Under the pieces are notes generated by a model. The model saw nothing but the letters and a program-made list of their open reading frames with translations, did not search any database and was not told the DNA's origin. DNA of 33,589 bases from the NCBI GenBank assembly GCA_951800685.1, contig CATOJY010000038.1, positions 1 to 33,589 on the forward strand. Reading direction: 5' to 3'. Each line of letters opens with the position of its first letter. The first letter of the stretch is position 1. The position numbers were made by a program, and so were the translations under genes. Source of the stretch: an uncultured Lachnospiraceae bacterium. GTDB lineage: Bacteria; Bacillota; Clostridia; Lachnospirales; Lachnospiraceae. Shown in pieces: positions 1 to 6,496 of this stretch.

Positions 1-102
1 AAAATGCTGTTTGCTATTATGGAAGCAGTACAGAAATATATCGATGCAGATAGTTTAATGAAAGTGATGGGACTGTCTAAAAAATTTAGAAATTTGAATT
101 GA
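1..102 (+). CDS. C-terminal end of an unidentified protein (5' end outside the window)
   Basis: The first frame is open from base 1 to a TGA at 100-102 and gives 33 residues, including the stretch AVQKYIDADSLMKVMGLSKK. The composition is soluble and helical. I do not recognise the family. An internal ATG at base 4 means this could also be a very short ORF, but a truncated upstream gene is simpler. The following 200 bases hold no convincing gene. Confidence 0.4.
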   Translation, partial: KMLFAIMEAVQKYIDADSLMKVMGLSKKFRNLN

Positions 103-310
103 TGCTATAGGATTTTGAGTACTCTTAAGCAAAAGTCCGCAGTTCCCGTGATAGTATCCGGGCTTTGCGTGTAGAATGGATATAGACCATGATGTCACAG
201 TACGAGAGTGCAGACTTGGGAATATCCTCTTGCAAATCTAAATCATCTGTGCTAGTATGTAACCGTTGAATTAACAAACCATTAATCCAAAAAGAAAAGG
301 AGGAATTACC
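103..310. other. Intergenic stretch without a convincing gene
   Basis: No ORF with a ribosome binding site is visible on either strand. The stretch contains an imperfect inverted repeat around 130-175 (GCAAAAGTCCG facing CCGGGCTTTGC) and ends in a strong Shine-Dalgarno sequence that belongs to the small ORF starting at 311. It may carry the promoter and leader of the rtcB-prfH unit, but I found no clear -35/-10 pair. Confidence 0.4.
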
Positions 311-391
311 ATGCAGAAAAATACAACAATTCAGAATAGAATAATGCAACTGACAGTCAAAGGTACATCACTCCTTACGAGTTATAGTTAG
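311..391 (+). CDS. Possible 26-codon leader peptide ORF upstream of rtcB-prfH
   Basis: ATG at 311 follows a near-perfect AAGGAGG with good spacing and is followed by 26 codons (beginning MQKNTTIQNRIMQL) and a TAG at 389-391. The peptide matches nothing I know. Its strong translation signal contrasts with the weak one in front of rtcB. A rho-independent terminator lies at 481-503, between this ORF and rtcB. That order, short ORF then terminator then gene, is typical of translation-controlled attenuators. It could equally be the 5' stump of a broken gene. The role is inferred from arrangement only. Confidence 0.35.
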   Translation: MQKNTTIQNRIMQLTVKGTSLLTSYS

Positions 392-480
392 CTCTATTTT
401 ATTATGCCAATAGAAAGTTTTGATAGTGATTTTTAGAAATTTTCCATTGTATACAACCGCATAGAGAAGAAGTGTGACAT

Positions 481-503
481 AGCACCTTTGGGGTGCTTTT
501 TTT
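481..503 (+). terminator. Intrinsic terminator 33 nt upstream of rtcB
   Basis: AGCACC (481-486) pairs with GGTGCT (492-497) across a 5-nt loop, followed directly by seven T (497-503). It ends just before the rtcB start at 536, so any transcript from further left must read through it to express rtcB-prfH. It could end the small ORF transcript or act as an attenuator. Confidence 0.75.
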
Positions 504-535
504 GCGCCCATTTTTAAGAAGAGAAAAATGAAATT

Positions 536-1645
536 ATGAAAACAGTAAAAGGCATTTACGCCGAAGCGAAGATTTTTACAGATGATGTAGAAGACTACGC
601 TCTGGCACAGGTAAAAATGATATGCGATAACGAAACCGCTGAAGGCAGTACGATCTGCATGATGCCGGACATCCATCCGGGAAAGATCGCGCCAATCGGT
701 CTTTCTATGACGGTCACAGATAAGGTAATCCCGCAGCTTTTAGGTGTGGATATCGGATGCGGTATGACCTGTGTAAAACTGAATAAGAGTAACGCGGAGT
801 TCCAGAAATTAGACAGGATGATTCGGGAAAACATACCCTCTGGCTTCAATATTAGGAAAGAACCCCATCACATGGCGGAGGATTTTTCTTATGAAGGACT
901 CCACTGTCTTTGCCATATCAACAGGCAGAAAGCAGACAGGAGTCTTGGCACGCTTGGCGGCGGCAATCATTTCATAGAACTTGATAAAGGGGATGATGGC
1001 AGTCTGTATCTTGTTGTGCATACAGGGAGCAGGCATTTAGGGGAGGAAGTGGCGGAATATTACACGAAACTTGCCAATGCCTGTTTAAAAGAGCAGGGAA
1101 GAGAAGTTCCTTATTACATGAGTTATCTGAAAGGAGAGAATAAAGCGGCCTATCTGGAAGATGTGCAGATCATTCAGCGCTACGCCGAGTGGAACAGACA
1201 GATTATTGTCAGAGAGATTCTGAAAGGCATGAAATGGAAAGCGGCAGAGCAGTTTTCTGTGCCGCACAACTATCTGGATGATTCCGGCATACTCCGCAAA
1301 GGTTCTATCTCCGCGAAAAAGGGAGAACCAGTAGTCATTCCGGCAAATATGCGGGACGGGATCATCTTAGGCATCGGAAAAGGCAATGCAGCATGGAATT
1401 ATTCTGCGCCGCATGGCTCCGGCAGAAAGCTAAAGCGTGAAGATGTGAAGAATCAGTATACGGTATCGGAATTTAAAAAGGAAATGAAAGGTATTTACAG
1501 CAGTTGTGTCAGTGCCGACACTTTGGACGAAGCGTCTTTTGCATATCGTCCCATAACGAAGATAACAGAGCGGATCAAAGATACCGTAGATGTAACTGAG
1601 ATATTGAAACCTGTCTATAATTTCAAGGCAGGGAGCAGAAAGTAG
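536..1645 (+). CDS. rtcB: RtcB-family RNA ligase, PrfH-associated type
   Basis: RtcB joins RNA 2',3'-cyclic phosphate or 3'-phosphate ends to 5'-OH ends with GTP and Mn2+. The protein is 369 residues, shorter than E. coli RtcB (408). The metal-site signatures are in order: VDIGCGM with D72 and C75, GGGNHFIEL with H145, VHTGSRHLG with H162 and H167, SVPHNY with H244, and APHGSGR with H293 as the expected guanylylated histidine. None of the key residues is missing. The ATG at 536 has only a weak purine-rich upstream stretch. prfH starts 16 bases after the stop, so the two are almost certainly cotranscribed. Work on the E. coli RtcB-PrfH pair supports repair of 16S rRNA cut near the decoding centre after PrfH releases the stalled peptide. 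I infer the same role here from gene pairing. Confidence 0.93.
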   Translation: MKTVKGIYAEAKIFTDDVEDYALAQVKMICDNETAEGSTICMMPDIHPGKIAPIGLSMTVTDKVIPQLLGVDIGCGMTCVKLNKSNAEFQKLDRMIRENIPSGFNIRKEPHHMAEDFSYEGLHCLCHINRQKADRSLGTLGGGNHFIELDKGDDGSLYLVVHTGSRHLGEEVAEYYTKLANACLKEQGREVPYYMSYLKGENKAAYLEDVQIIQRYAEWNRQIIVREILKGMKWKAAEQFSVPHNYLDDSGILRKGSISAKKGEPVVIPANMRDGIILGIGKGNAAWNYSAPHGSGRKLKREDVKNQYTVSEFKKEMKGIYSSCVSADTLDEASFAYRPITKITERIKDTVDVTEILKPVYNFKAGSRK

Positions 1646-1660
1646 AGGAGACAGAAAATT

Positions 1661-2260
1661 ATGATAGTACAGATCAGTGCAGGACAGGGGCCGTCCGAGT
1701 GTCAGCTCGCGGTGGCAAAGCTGTTTGCGGCATTAAAAAGAGAATTTGAGGATTTAGAAGTGATATCTGAGACAAAGGGGTATGAAAAAGGCTGCCTGGA
1801 TTCCATTCGCTTCCGGACGGCGCAGGATCTGAGCGGTCTTGAAGGTACGGTATTGTGGATATGTAAAAGCCCGTTCCGTTCGAATCACAAAAGGAAGAAC
1901 TGGTATGTGGATGTGAGCATCATCCCGGAGCAGGGAGAGATCGCGTCCGGGAAAGAATACCGTATTGAAAAATTCCATTGTGGTGGGAAAGGCGGCCAGA
2001 ATGTAAACAAGGTGGAGACAGGTGTACGGATCATCCATATACCAACAGGGATTGTGGCGCTGTCCACCGAAGAGAGGAGCCAGTTCTTAAATAAGCAGCG
2101 GGCAATGGAGAAGCTGCAGGAGAAACTTGCGGATCTGAAAAAGGAGCGGGAAGCGAAACAGGTAAATGCCGCATGGCGGGAGCATAACCGCATTATCAGG
2201 GGAAATCCGGTACGGACTTATGAAGGGGAGAAGTTTATTCTGAAAAAACAGCAGGAATGA
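1661..2260 (+). CDS. prfH: Peptide chain release factor homologue PrfH
   Basis: The 199-residue protein carries the release-factor catalytic core with GGQ at 111-113 (CGGKGGQNVNKVETGVR) and a lysine/arginine-rich C-terminal helix. It lacks the long N-terminal domain of RF1 and RF2. The usual RF1 PxT stop-codon motif is not seen; the equivalent stretch before GGQ is short. This is the layout of PrfH, which hydrolyses peptidyl-tRNA on ribosomes damaged in the decoding centre rather than at normal stop codons. It directly follows rtcB, its usual partner. The start at 1661 follows AGAGGAGACAG with fair spacing. A terminator at 2327-2364 ends the unit. It is clearly distinct from prfA (RF1) at 32462-33538. 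Confidence 0.92.
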   Translation: MIVQISAGQGPSECQLAVAKLFAALKREFEDLEVISETKGYEKGCLDSIRFRTAQDLSGLEGTVLWICKSPFRSNHKRKNWYVDVSIIPEQGEIASGKEYRIEKFHCGGKGGQNVNKVETGVRIIHIPTGIVALSTEERSQFLNKQRAMEKLQEKLADLKKEREAKQVNAAWREHNRIIRGNPVRTYEGEKFILKKQQE

Positions 2261-2326
2261 TTTGGCTGTTTTGGAACGTATGAGGTTCCCATGCAAATAT
2301 ATATTATAATCATGATACTGTAATGC

Positions 2327-2364
2327 TCCCTGTGCCGTTTATGGCACGGGGATTTCTGTCTTTT
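2327..2364 (+). terminator. Intrinsic terminator after rtcB-prfH
   Basis: TCCCTGTGCC (2327-2336) pairs with GGCACGGGGA (2343-2352), ten pairs with one G-T wobble and a 6-nt loop, followed by TTTCTGTCTTTT. The sequence is very close to the terminator at 4529-4560. Confidence 0.75.
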
Positions 2365-2380
2365 AACAGGAGGATTTTAT

Positions 2381-2914
2381 ATGATGGAAAGACCAATGAC
2401 AACGGAAGAATTATTTAACAGGATTAAAATAATCCTGAAAGAAAAGAACAAACTGCCTGACATTCTAGATTATGGATTACCTACAGGGAATGCGTTACCA
2501 ATCAAAACATGTGACTTTGAATTGAAAAGCGACCTTGCTTATGGAACAAGTGGGGGTATTTATTTGGAACTATGGATCAGGTATCGCTATGAGGATGTAA
2601 GATATAAGAAGAACCTTGGCACTTTCAGGACTCTGAGAGAGGACGGAGAAGCTATGCACGAGATGGCTTCTCTGTTAGCTGATTTCATCATTGAATTGAA
2701 TAGCTACATGTGTGCGAATGCAGATGACTTTTCGTGGGAAGGTATTTGTGTTTATCCGACCGATAGTACAGGAAAGAAAGTTGGCAGGTGGTATTCAGGT
2801 CGGGGGATGGAGCATGCCTTGGAGAAAAAAGATCAACTTCTGGCAGAGTATCCGCAGGTGGCCATACGGGATAATGCGACACGGAAGGAACAAATATTCT
2901 GCAGATATGCATAA
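2381..2914 (+). CDS. Hypothetical protein of a mobile element
   Basis: The protein has 177 residues, is soluble, with no signal peptide or membrane segment. The ATG at 2381 has AGGAGG at 2368-2373 with a 7-base spacer, which makes it a confident gene. The middle is rich in aromatic and acidic residues (IYLELWIRYRYEDVRYKK near 80-97). The C-terminal third contains YSGRGMEHALEKK. I do not recognise a named domain. It lies between the prfH terminator and the ParM-like gene, 55 bases upstream of the latter, so it may be the first gene of the partition operon. Similar proteins may occur beside plasmid or conjugative-element genes, but that is a guess. Confidence 0.8.
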   Translation: MMERPMTTEELFNRIKIILKEKNKLPDILDYGLPTGNALPIKTCDFELKSDLAYGTSGGIYLELWIRYRYEDVRYKKNLGTFRTLREDGEAMHEMASLLADFIIELNSYMCANADDFSWEGICVYPTDSTGKKVGRWYSGRGMEHALEKKDQLLAEYPQVAIRDNATRKEQIFCRYA

Positions 2915-2969
2915 AGAAGGGGAAGATATCGTGCAGAGGATCAAGTGTATAGAAGGGAGAGGAAGAAAG

Positions 2970-3896
2970 ATGGTCAGATTAAGCGAAGGAAGATGCATTA
3001 TAGGTTATGATGACGGCTATCAGCTTGGAAAGACAGCAGATTTCATATTTGACAATGGTGTACACAGACTTGGAATTGTAGAGCCAACGTTACAGGAAAA
3101 TTCTTTGTTCCATGATGGGGAATACTTTAAAGTAGGAGAGGGAAGATCAGCCATTACAGAGGATAAGATATCGGATGATTCTGCAAGGCTCCGTACAATG
3201 ACCGGCATTGCCATGGAGTTGAGAAAGGAAGGTCTGTATAAAGCAGAAGTCGTACTGGCAGTCGGTTTGCCGTTTTCTAATTATGGGAGGGACAAGCTGA
3301 AACTGATTGATTACTATGAACAGCAGAATATGTTGGAATTTTCCTATGAGGGAGAAGATTATGCCGTGACGATTATAAAAGTGATCGTATGTCCACAGTG
3401 CTATTCAGCGATTGCTTCCAGACTTGGCAATATGAAGGACGATTACCTGATCGTGGATATTGGCAGTAAGACTACGGATGTTGTCTATGTACAGAATGGG
3501 CTTCCGATCGAGAGCCGGTCTATCACGATCGAAAAAGCCATGGTTAAGTGGATCAAAGAGATCCAGCGTGATATGAAGGTACAGACCGGGAAAGACATTC
3601 CGGAACATGAGATCATGAAGGTCATGTTAAAGGAAACGGGCAATTTTCCAGCAGTCTATGCGGAACTGATCCGTGGGATGATGCGGGAAAAGATACATTC
3701 TCTGGAGCTGGAACTTTCCGAACGGGGCTACAGCCTTGACTATATCAATATCATCTATGTGGGCGGCGGTGCAGTGATGGCCCGTGACCATGCAGGAAAG
3801 TACAGGAGCCATACAGCCTATGACTGTGACCTGTGCGCCAATGCAAAAGGCTATGAGTTCCTTGCGAATCAGATGACAGGAAAGAAGGTGGGGTGA
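2970..3896 (+). CDS. parM: ParM/StbA-like actin-family plasmid segregation protein
   Basis: The 308-residue protein has the actin-fold nucleotide motifs: an N-terminal IIGYDDGYQLGKTADF phosphate-1 type segment (10-25), the phosphate-2 motif YLIVDIGSKTTDVVYV (159-174), and an adenosine motif IIYVGGGAVMARDH (261-274). ParM-type proteins polymerise with ATP and push sister plasmids apart. I chose the ATG at 2970 because GGGAGAGG lies just upstream and the protein then begins with the first actin strand. The same frame is open from 2712, but that extension overlaps the upstream gene and has no actin features. The stop overlaps the next start as TGATG, so the two genes are translationally coupled, as expected for parM-parR. 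Function in a chromosomal setting is inferred; it may be a relic of an integrated plasmid. Confidence 0.85.
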   Translation: MVRLSEGRCIIGYDDGYQLGKTADFIFDNGVHRLGIVEPTLQENSLFHDGEYFKVGEGRSAITEDKISDDSARLRTMTGIAMELRKEGLYKAEVVLAVGLPFSNYGRDKLKLIDYYEQQNMLEFSYEGEDYAVTIIKVIVCPQCYSAIASRLGNMKDDYLIVDIGSKTTDVVYVQNGLPIESRSITIEKAMVKWIKEIQRDMKVQTGKDIPEHEIMKVMLKETGNFPAVYAELIRGMMREKIHSLELELSERGYSLDYINIIYVGGGAVMARDHAGKYRSHTAYDCDLCANAKGYEFLANQMTGKKVG

Positions 3897-4273
3897 TGGC
3901 AGGGAAACAAAGATCCATATTCCTTCGTTTTAATATGTCTGATGAAGCAGATTGTGACTTGTATCTGAAACTGGCAGAATCGGCAGGAAGTTCTGCTTCC
4001 CTTACTTCCTATGTAAAAAGAGTATTGGAAGAATATCTAAGTATAAAGACAGAGATGGTAGAACGTCAGCAATTTCATGAGCAGATGCTCATAGCAGTAC
4101 GGGAGGAAATGCAGGAACAGGGCATGAAACTGGTAGGTGCGCTTCTGGCAGGTATCGGTACTGTGAATGTACAGAAGGTTCCAGAGAGGCCGGTACCGGA
4201 AGAAGTGGGATTACCGGAATCCTGTGGGAGACTTCCGGATGAACTCAGCAGTGTACTTGATTTTATCAGTTAG
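3896..4273 (+). CDS. Likely ParR-like DNA-binding partner of the ParM-like protein
   Basis: The 125-residue protein starts at an ATG that shares its first base with the parM stop (TGATG). A GTG one codon earlier is the alternative start. The N-terminal 50 residues resemble a ribbon-helix-helix fold: a short strand (RSIFLRFNM), then two helices ending in TSYVKRVLEEYLS. A helical middle follows, and then a proline-rich acidic tail. In ParM systems the second gene encodes the adaptor that binds centromere repeats through a ribbon-helix-helix domain and caps the filament through its tail. The identity rests on position, size and this fold pattern; sequence identity to ParR families was not checked. 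Confidence 0.6.
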   Translation: MAGKQRSIFLRFNMSDEADCDLYLKLAESAGSSASLTSYVKRVLEEYLSIKTEMVERQQFHEQMLIAVREEMQEQGMKLVGALLAGIGTVNVQKVPERPVPEEVGLPESCGRLPDELSSVLDFIS

Positions 4274-4711
4274 ATGTATTGTCAAAAGTGGAGAGGCGGA
4301 AGAAGTATGTATTTGTCGCTGTAATGATCTTAGTATTGGGTAGATGCTGTTGCAGATATGATAGCAGATGCAAGTGACCTGTTGCAGATTTTGGGATTTT
4401 AGGTATGATCAGGGGATAAGAGCTGCAAAACTGCTGTCAAATGCAACAGAAGTGCAACACTCTGGACATAACTTATACTATAGAAACGGGTATGAACAGG
4501 ATGATATTTTCCATAAGACAGGATCGCGATCCCTGTGCTGTTTGAGCATGGGGATTTTTTGTCATGGTATGGGAGGCAGTAATGACCAGTTACGATTAAG
4601 TGATGTAGTTATAGCATTTTGTATGAGAATGTGAGATATATGCAAATATGGAGCGATGTGCTGTTTATATATAGAAGAATAACAAATATCATCAGAGGAA
4701 AGGAAAATGAA
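4274..4711. other. Gene-poor stretch after the partition genes; possible centromere-like region
   Basis: No convincing gene is visible in this 438-base stretch. It contains a direct repeat TGTTGCAGAT at 4348-4357 and 4380-4389 (32 bp apart, about three helical turns) and several TGCAA motifs near 4370, 4424, 4442 and 4452. A terminator sits at 4529-4560. An 88-codon frame at 4368-4634 runs through the terminator and is rejected. Repeats next to parM-parR could be the partition site, but two copies are weak support. Confidence 0.35.
4529..4560 (+). terminator. Intrinsic terminator of the partition operon
   Basis: ATCCCTGTGCT (4529-4539) pairs with AGCATGGGGAT (4545-4555) with two G-T wobbles and a 5-nt loop, followed by a run of six T. 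It is nearly the same sequence as the terminator at 2327-2364. Confidence 0.8.
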
Positions 4712-5242
4712 ATGGATGAGAAGACCATACAAAGGATCAAAAAACTGCAGACATTAGCAGAGCGAGGTGTAGGAGGTGAAAAAGACACAGCGGAAAGGAT
4801 GCTGCAGAAGATGTTGAAAAGGAACTGCATAAAGTCACTGGATGAACTGCAGAGTGAGGAACCTGAGTATACGCTGTTTTCCTACAATGGAAAACATGAA
4901 AGAAAGTTGCTCGTGCAGTGTATCTATAAGGTGATGACAGCTGCAGGTGACAGGAGATATTACCGCAGTAAGGGCAGGCGACAGAAGCTGGGCATCTACT
5001 GTACGAAGGCACAGAAGTTAGAGATTGAGATAGAGTTTGAATTTTACAGGAACGTATTCTATGAGGAGTTGGATATCTTTATGTCCGCATTCATAAATGC
5101 ACAGGGAATCTTTCCGGCGGATGCACCTAAAGAGGGCTTTGATAAATTCAACGAAAGAGATATCAGGGTAGCACAGATGGCGAGTGGAATCGATAAGAGA
5201 ACCCGTGCATTGATGCTGGATAGCAATGAAAGGAGGCTATGA
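4712..5242 (+). CDS. DUF2786 domain protein
   Basis: The 176-residue protein begins with the DUF2786 pattern: TIQRIKKLQTLAERGVGG, then an AAxxMLxK-like helix (DTAERMLQKMLKR) at about residues 5-40. The rest is mixed helix/strand with a basic patch (RRYYRSKGRRQKLG). DUF2786 proteins are common in phages and integrative elements; their biochemical role is unknown to me. I chose ATG 4712 because AGAGGAAAGG precedes it with proper spacing; an in-frame extension to 4619 has no homology signal. The stop overlaps a downstream ATG in ATGA, so the next gene is coupled. Confidence 0.75.
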   Translation: MDEKTIQRIKKLQTLAERGVGGEKDTAERMLQKMLKRNCIKSLDELQSEEPEYTLFSYNGKHERKLLVQCIYKVMTAAGDRRYYRSKGRRQKLGIYCTKAQKLEIEIEFEFYRNVFYEELDIFMSAFINAQGIFPADAPKEGFDKFNERDIRVAQMASGIDKRTRALMLDSNERRL

Positions 5243-5244
5243 GG

Positions 5245-5517
5245 ATGCAGTTAGACTACAATAAGGAAAAATTTACGAAGGTAAGAGTATGTGGTATCGA
5301 GTGTGATTTCAGTGATATGCGTATAGACAGGAGTACCGTACCAAAGGGACGATACCAGTATGAAGTTGCCGATGATGATGAGAGCCAGGGTGATCCGACA
5401 AGAGTCAAAAAAGGCATCATGGTCAATTTCTGGGGAACGTTGATCAGTGATGTGCCGCTGCCACTTGGAAGTGATGGTGTACTTTGGCTGGACGATGGGG
5501 AATTTCTGTATTTATGA
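5245..5517 (+). CDS. LPD28-like protein of conjugative-type elements
   Basis: This small acidic protein of 90 residues has the conserved segments VCGIECDFSDMRIDRSTVP, YQYEVADDD and VNFWGTLISDVPLPLG, followed by DGVLWLDDGEFLYL. I recognise these as the LPD28 type (large polyvalent protein-associated domain 28), often found alone or fused in integrative and conjugative elements of Firmicutes. Its molecular role is unknown. AGGAGG at 5231-5236 is 8 bases from ATG 5245 and only 2 bases from ATG 5239, so 5245 is the better start. It follows the DUF2786 gene with essentially no gap. Confidence 0.75.
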   Translation: MQLDYNKEKFTKVRVCGIECDFSDMRIDRSTVPKGRYQYEVADDDESQGDPTRVKKGIMVNFWGTLISDVPLPLGSDGVLWLDDGEFLYL

Positions 5518-5559
5518 AAACAGAGTGATCTGTTTATTTGAAGGATAAGGAATCCATAT

Positions 5560-5685
5560 ATGATATATCTAAAAAAGGAACTTATAAAGGCGAATATAAA
5601 GACCCTTTATAAGTTCCTTTTAACGACTGGATTTCAGGAAGAAGATGTTGTTAAGATTTTGACAGACAAGGAGGCGATACTGTGA
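5560..5685 (+). CDS. Small 41-residue protein containing a perfect inverted repeat
   Basis: ATG at 5560 has AAGG at 5547-5550 with a 9-base spacer. The frame runs 41 codons (start MIYLKKELIKANIKTLYKFL) to TGA 5683-5685. The stop overlaps the GTG start of the next gene in GTGA, which strongly suggests coupled translation and therefore a real gene. The peptide is lysine-rich in its first half and acidic in its second (GFQEEDVVKILTDKEAI), like a short helical protein. I recognise no family. An 18-bp perfect inverted repeat lies inside the coding sequence, so its mRNA would form a stable hairpin. Confidence 0.55.
   Translation: MIYLKKELIKANIKTLYKFLLTTGFQEEDVVKILTDKEAIL
5573..5621. repeat. 18-bp perfect inverted repeat
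   Basis: AAAAGGAACTTATAAAGG (5573-5590) is the exact reverse complement of 5604-5621, with a 13-base loop. The outer arms are A/T runs, so on either strand it has the look of a terminator, yet it lies within a small ORF. It may be an operator, a bidirectional terminator or an mRNA control element. Confidence 0.8.
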
Positions 5686-6011
5686 TCAACATCGATCTGG
5701 ACAATATAAATGAAGAGATGATCTATGAGGCATTCAATGTTGACGGTAATGAGGCAGAGGCATTAAATGACAGCTATTTGGAGTTGTTTGAGCTGATTGG
5801 CCGTGATGCCATGCTGAAATTGTTCAAGTATTTTCGCGGGGACAAGATCGACTGTCCTATGAGATTGTACCGTCCTGAATTTATAGCGGATCTGGCAAAG
5901 CAGGAGACGGACAGGCGTAAGCGTGCAAAGATCGCCAGAGCCGGAGGATATACGGTGAAATTTATTGAAGGTGTATTGAGCAAGCGGCGAAAGGAAAATG
6001 AGGCAGAATAA
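5682..6011 (+). CDS. Mor-like small DNA-binding protein candidate
   Basis: The 109-residue protein starts at GTG 5682, with AAGGAGG at 5668-5674 and a 7-base spacer. The segment ELIGRDAMLKLFKYFRGDKI (about 36-55) resembles the Mor-family dimerisation core, where a gene product follows the pattern IG-x-E-x-x-L-x-L-x-x-x-FGG. The C-terminal part is basic (ETDRRKRAKIARAGGYTVKF, then RRK) and could bind nucleic acid. Mor proteins activate phage middle promoters. The resemblance is modest, so this could be only an element-associated hypothetical protein. It is the last gene of the run that begins at 4712. Confidence 0.55.
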   Translation: MINIDLDNINEEMIYEAFNVDGNEAEALNDSYLELFELIGRDAMLKLFKYFRGDKIDCPMRLYRPEFIADLAKQETDRRKRAKIARAGGYTVKFIEGVLSKRRKENEAE

Positions 6012-6389
6012 TAAAATGTAGGGAGTATTGTTTGTTTTGCCATTCCTGAGGAAGATGATGCAGAATCTGACAGAGCAGGAAGAGATGATGCTGGTTGTCT
6101 TAGTGACAGGATGGCATATTTTAAATGATATTTCCCATGCATATCTGGGTGCGGGCTTCGTGCTCAATTTACATTTCCAAAGTTCTGCCTCTTATTTTAT
6201 CCTGGGATATTTAATGGAGAACTGACAGATATTACGCCAAAATGGAAAATATGGGCTGAGATTGGGAAGTTATTGGGAAATGTTCTGGTGTCAGGTTTAC
6301 GCAGATTACCGGTTTTAAGAAAAATGTTATAAAAGGAAAATGTATTATCTTGAAAAGCAGGAGGCGGTGCCGTGTGATGAATGGAGAAA
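6012..6389. other. Intergenic stretch, possibly decayed coding sequence
   Basis: The only frame of note is a 65-codon one from a TTG at 6028 to 6225 (hydrophobic middle, MMLVVLVTGWHILND). It lacks a convincing start and I do not call it a gene. The stretch ends where a series of hairpins leads into the acyltransferase gene. Confidence 0.35.
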
Positions 6390-6496
6390 GATTGAAAATT
6401 AAAATTTTCAATCGCGAGATTTGTGTCTGCGCGTTGCTTGCCACAAACTCGTTTAATGCGACGTCTCAACATAGTTGAGACAAAAGCAGCGCAGAA
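6390..6496 (+). promoter_or_regulatory. Structured leader: three hairpins and a possible pseudoknot over the start of the acyltransferase gene
   Basis: Three hairpins follow each other. The first is 6390-6400 with 6403-6413 (11 bp, perfect). The second is 6415-6425 with 6442-6451 (CGAG, bulged A, TTTGTG pairing with CACAAACTCG). The third is 6463-6470 with 6474-6481 (GTCTCAAC with GTTGAGAC). The loop of the second hairpin contains GCGTTGCTT (6431-6439), which can pair with AAGCAGCGC (6484-6492) just before the ATG at 6497, nine pairs with one wobble. No T-run follows, so it is not a simple terminator. I do not recognise a known riboswitch class. Confidence 0.5.

Noticed and set aside
2712..2969. 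N-terminal extension of the ParM-like ORF
   Set aside because: It overlaps the confident upstream gene by about 200 bases, has no actin features, and a ribosome site precedes ATG 2970.
4368..4634. 88-codon ORF after the parR-like gene
   Set aside because: It runs straight through a strong intrinsic terminator, lacks a ribosome binding site and has an unnatural cysteine/histidine-rich composition.
6028..6225. 65-codon hydrophobic ORF from a TTG
   Set aside because: Weak start, no known family, and no coupling to neighbours. It may be decayed sequence.
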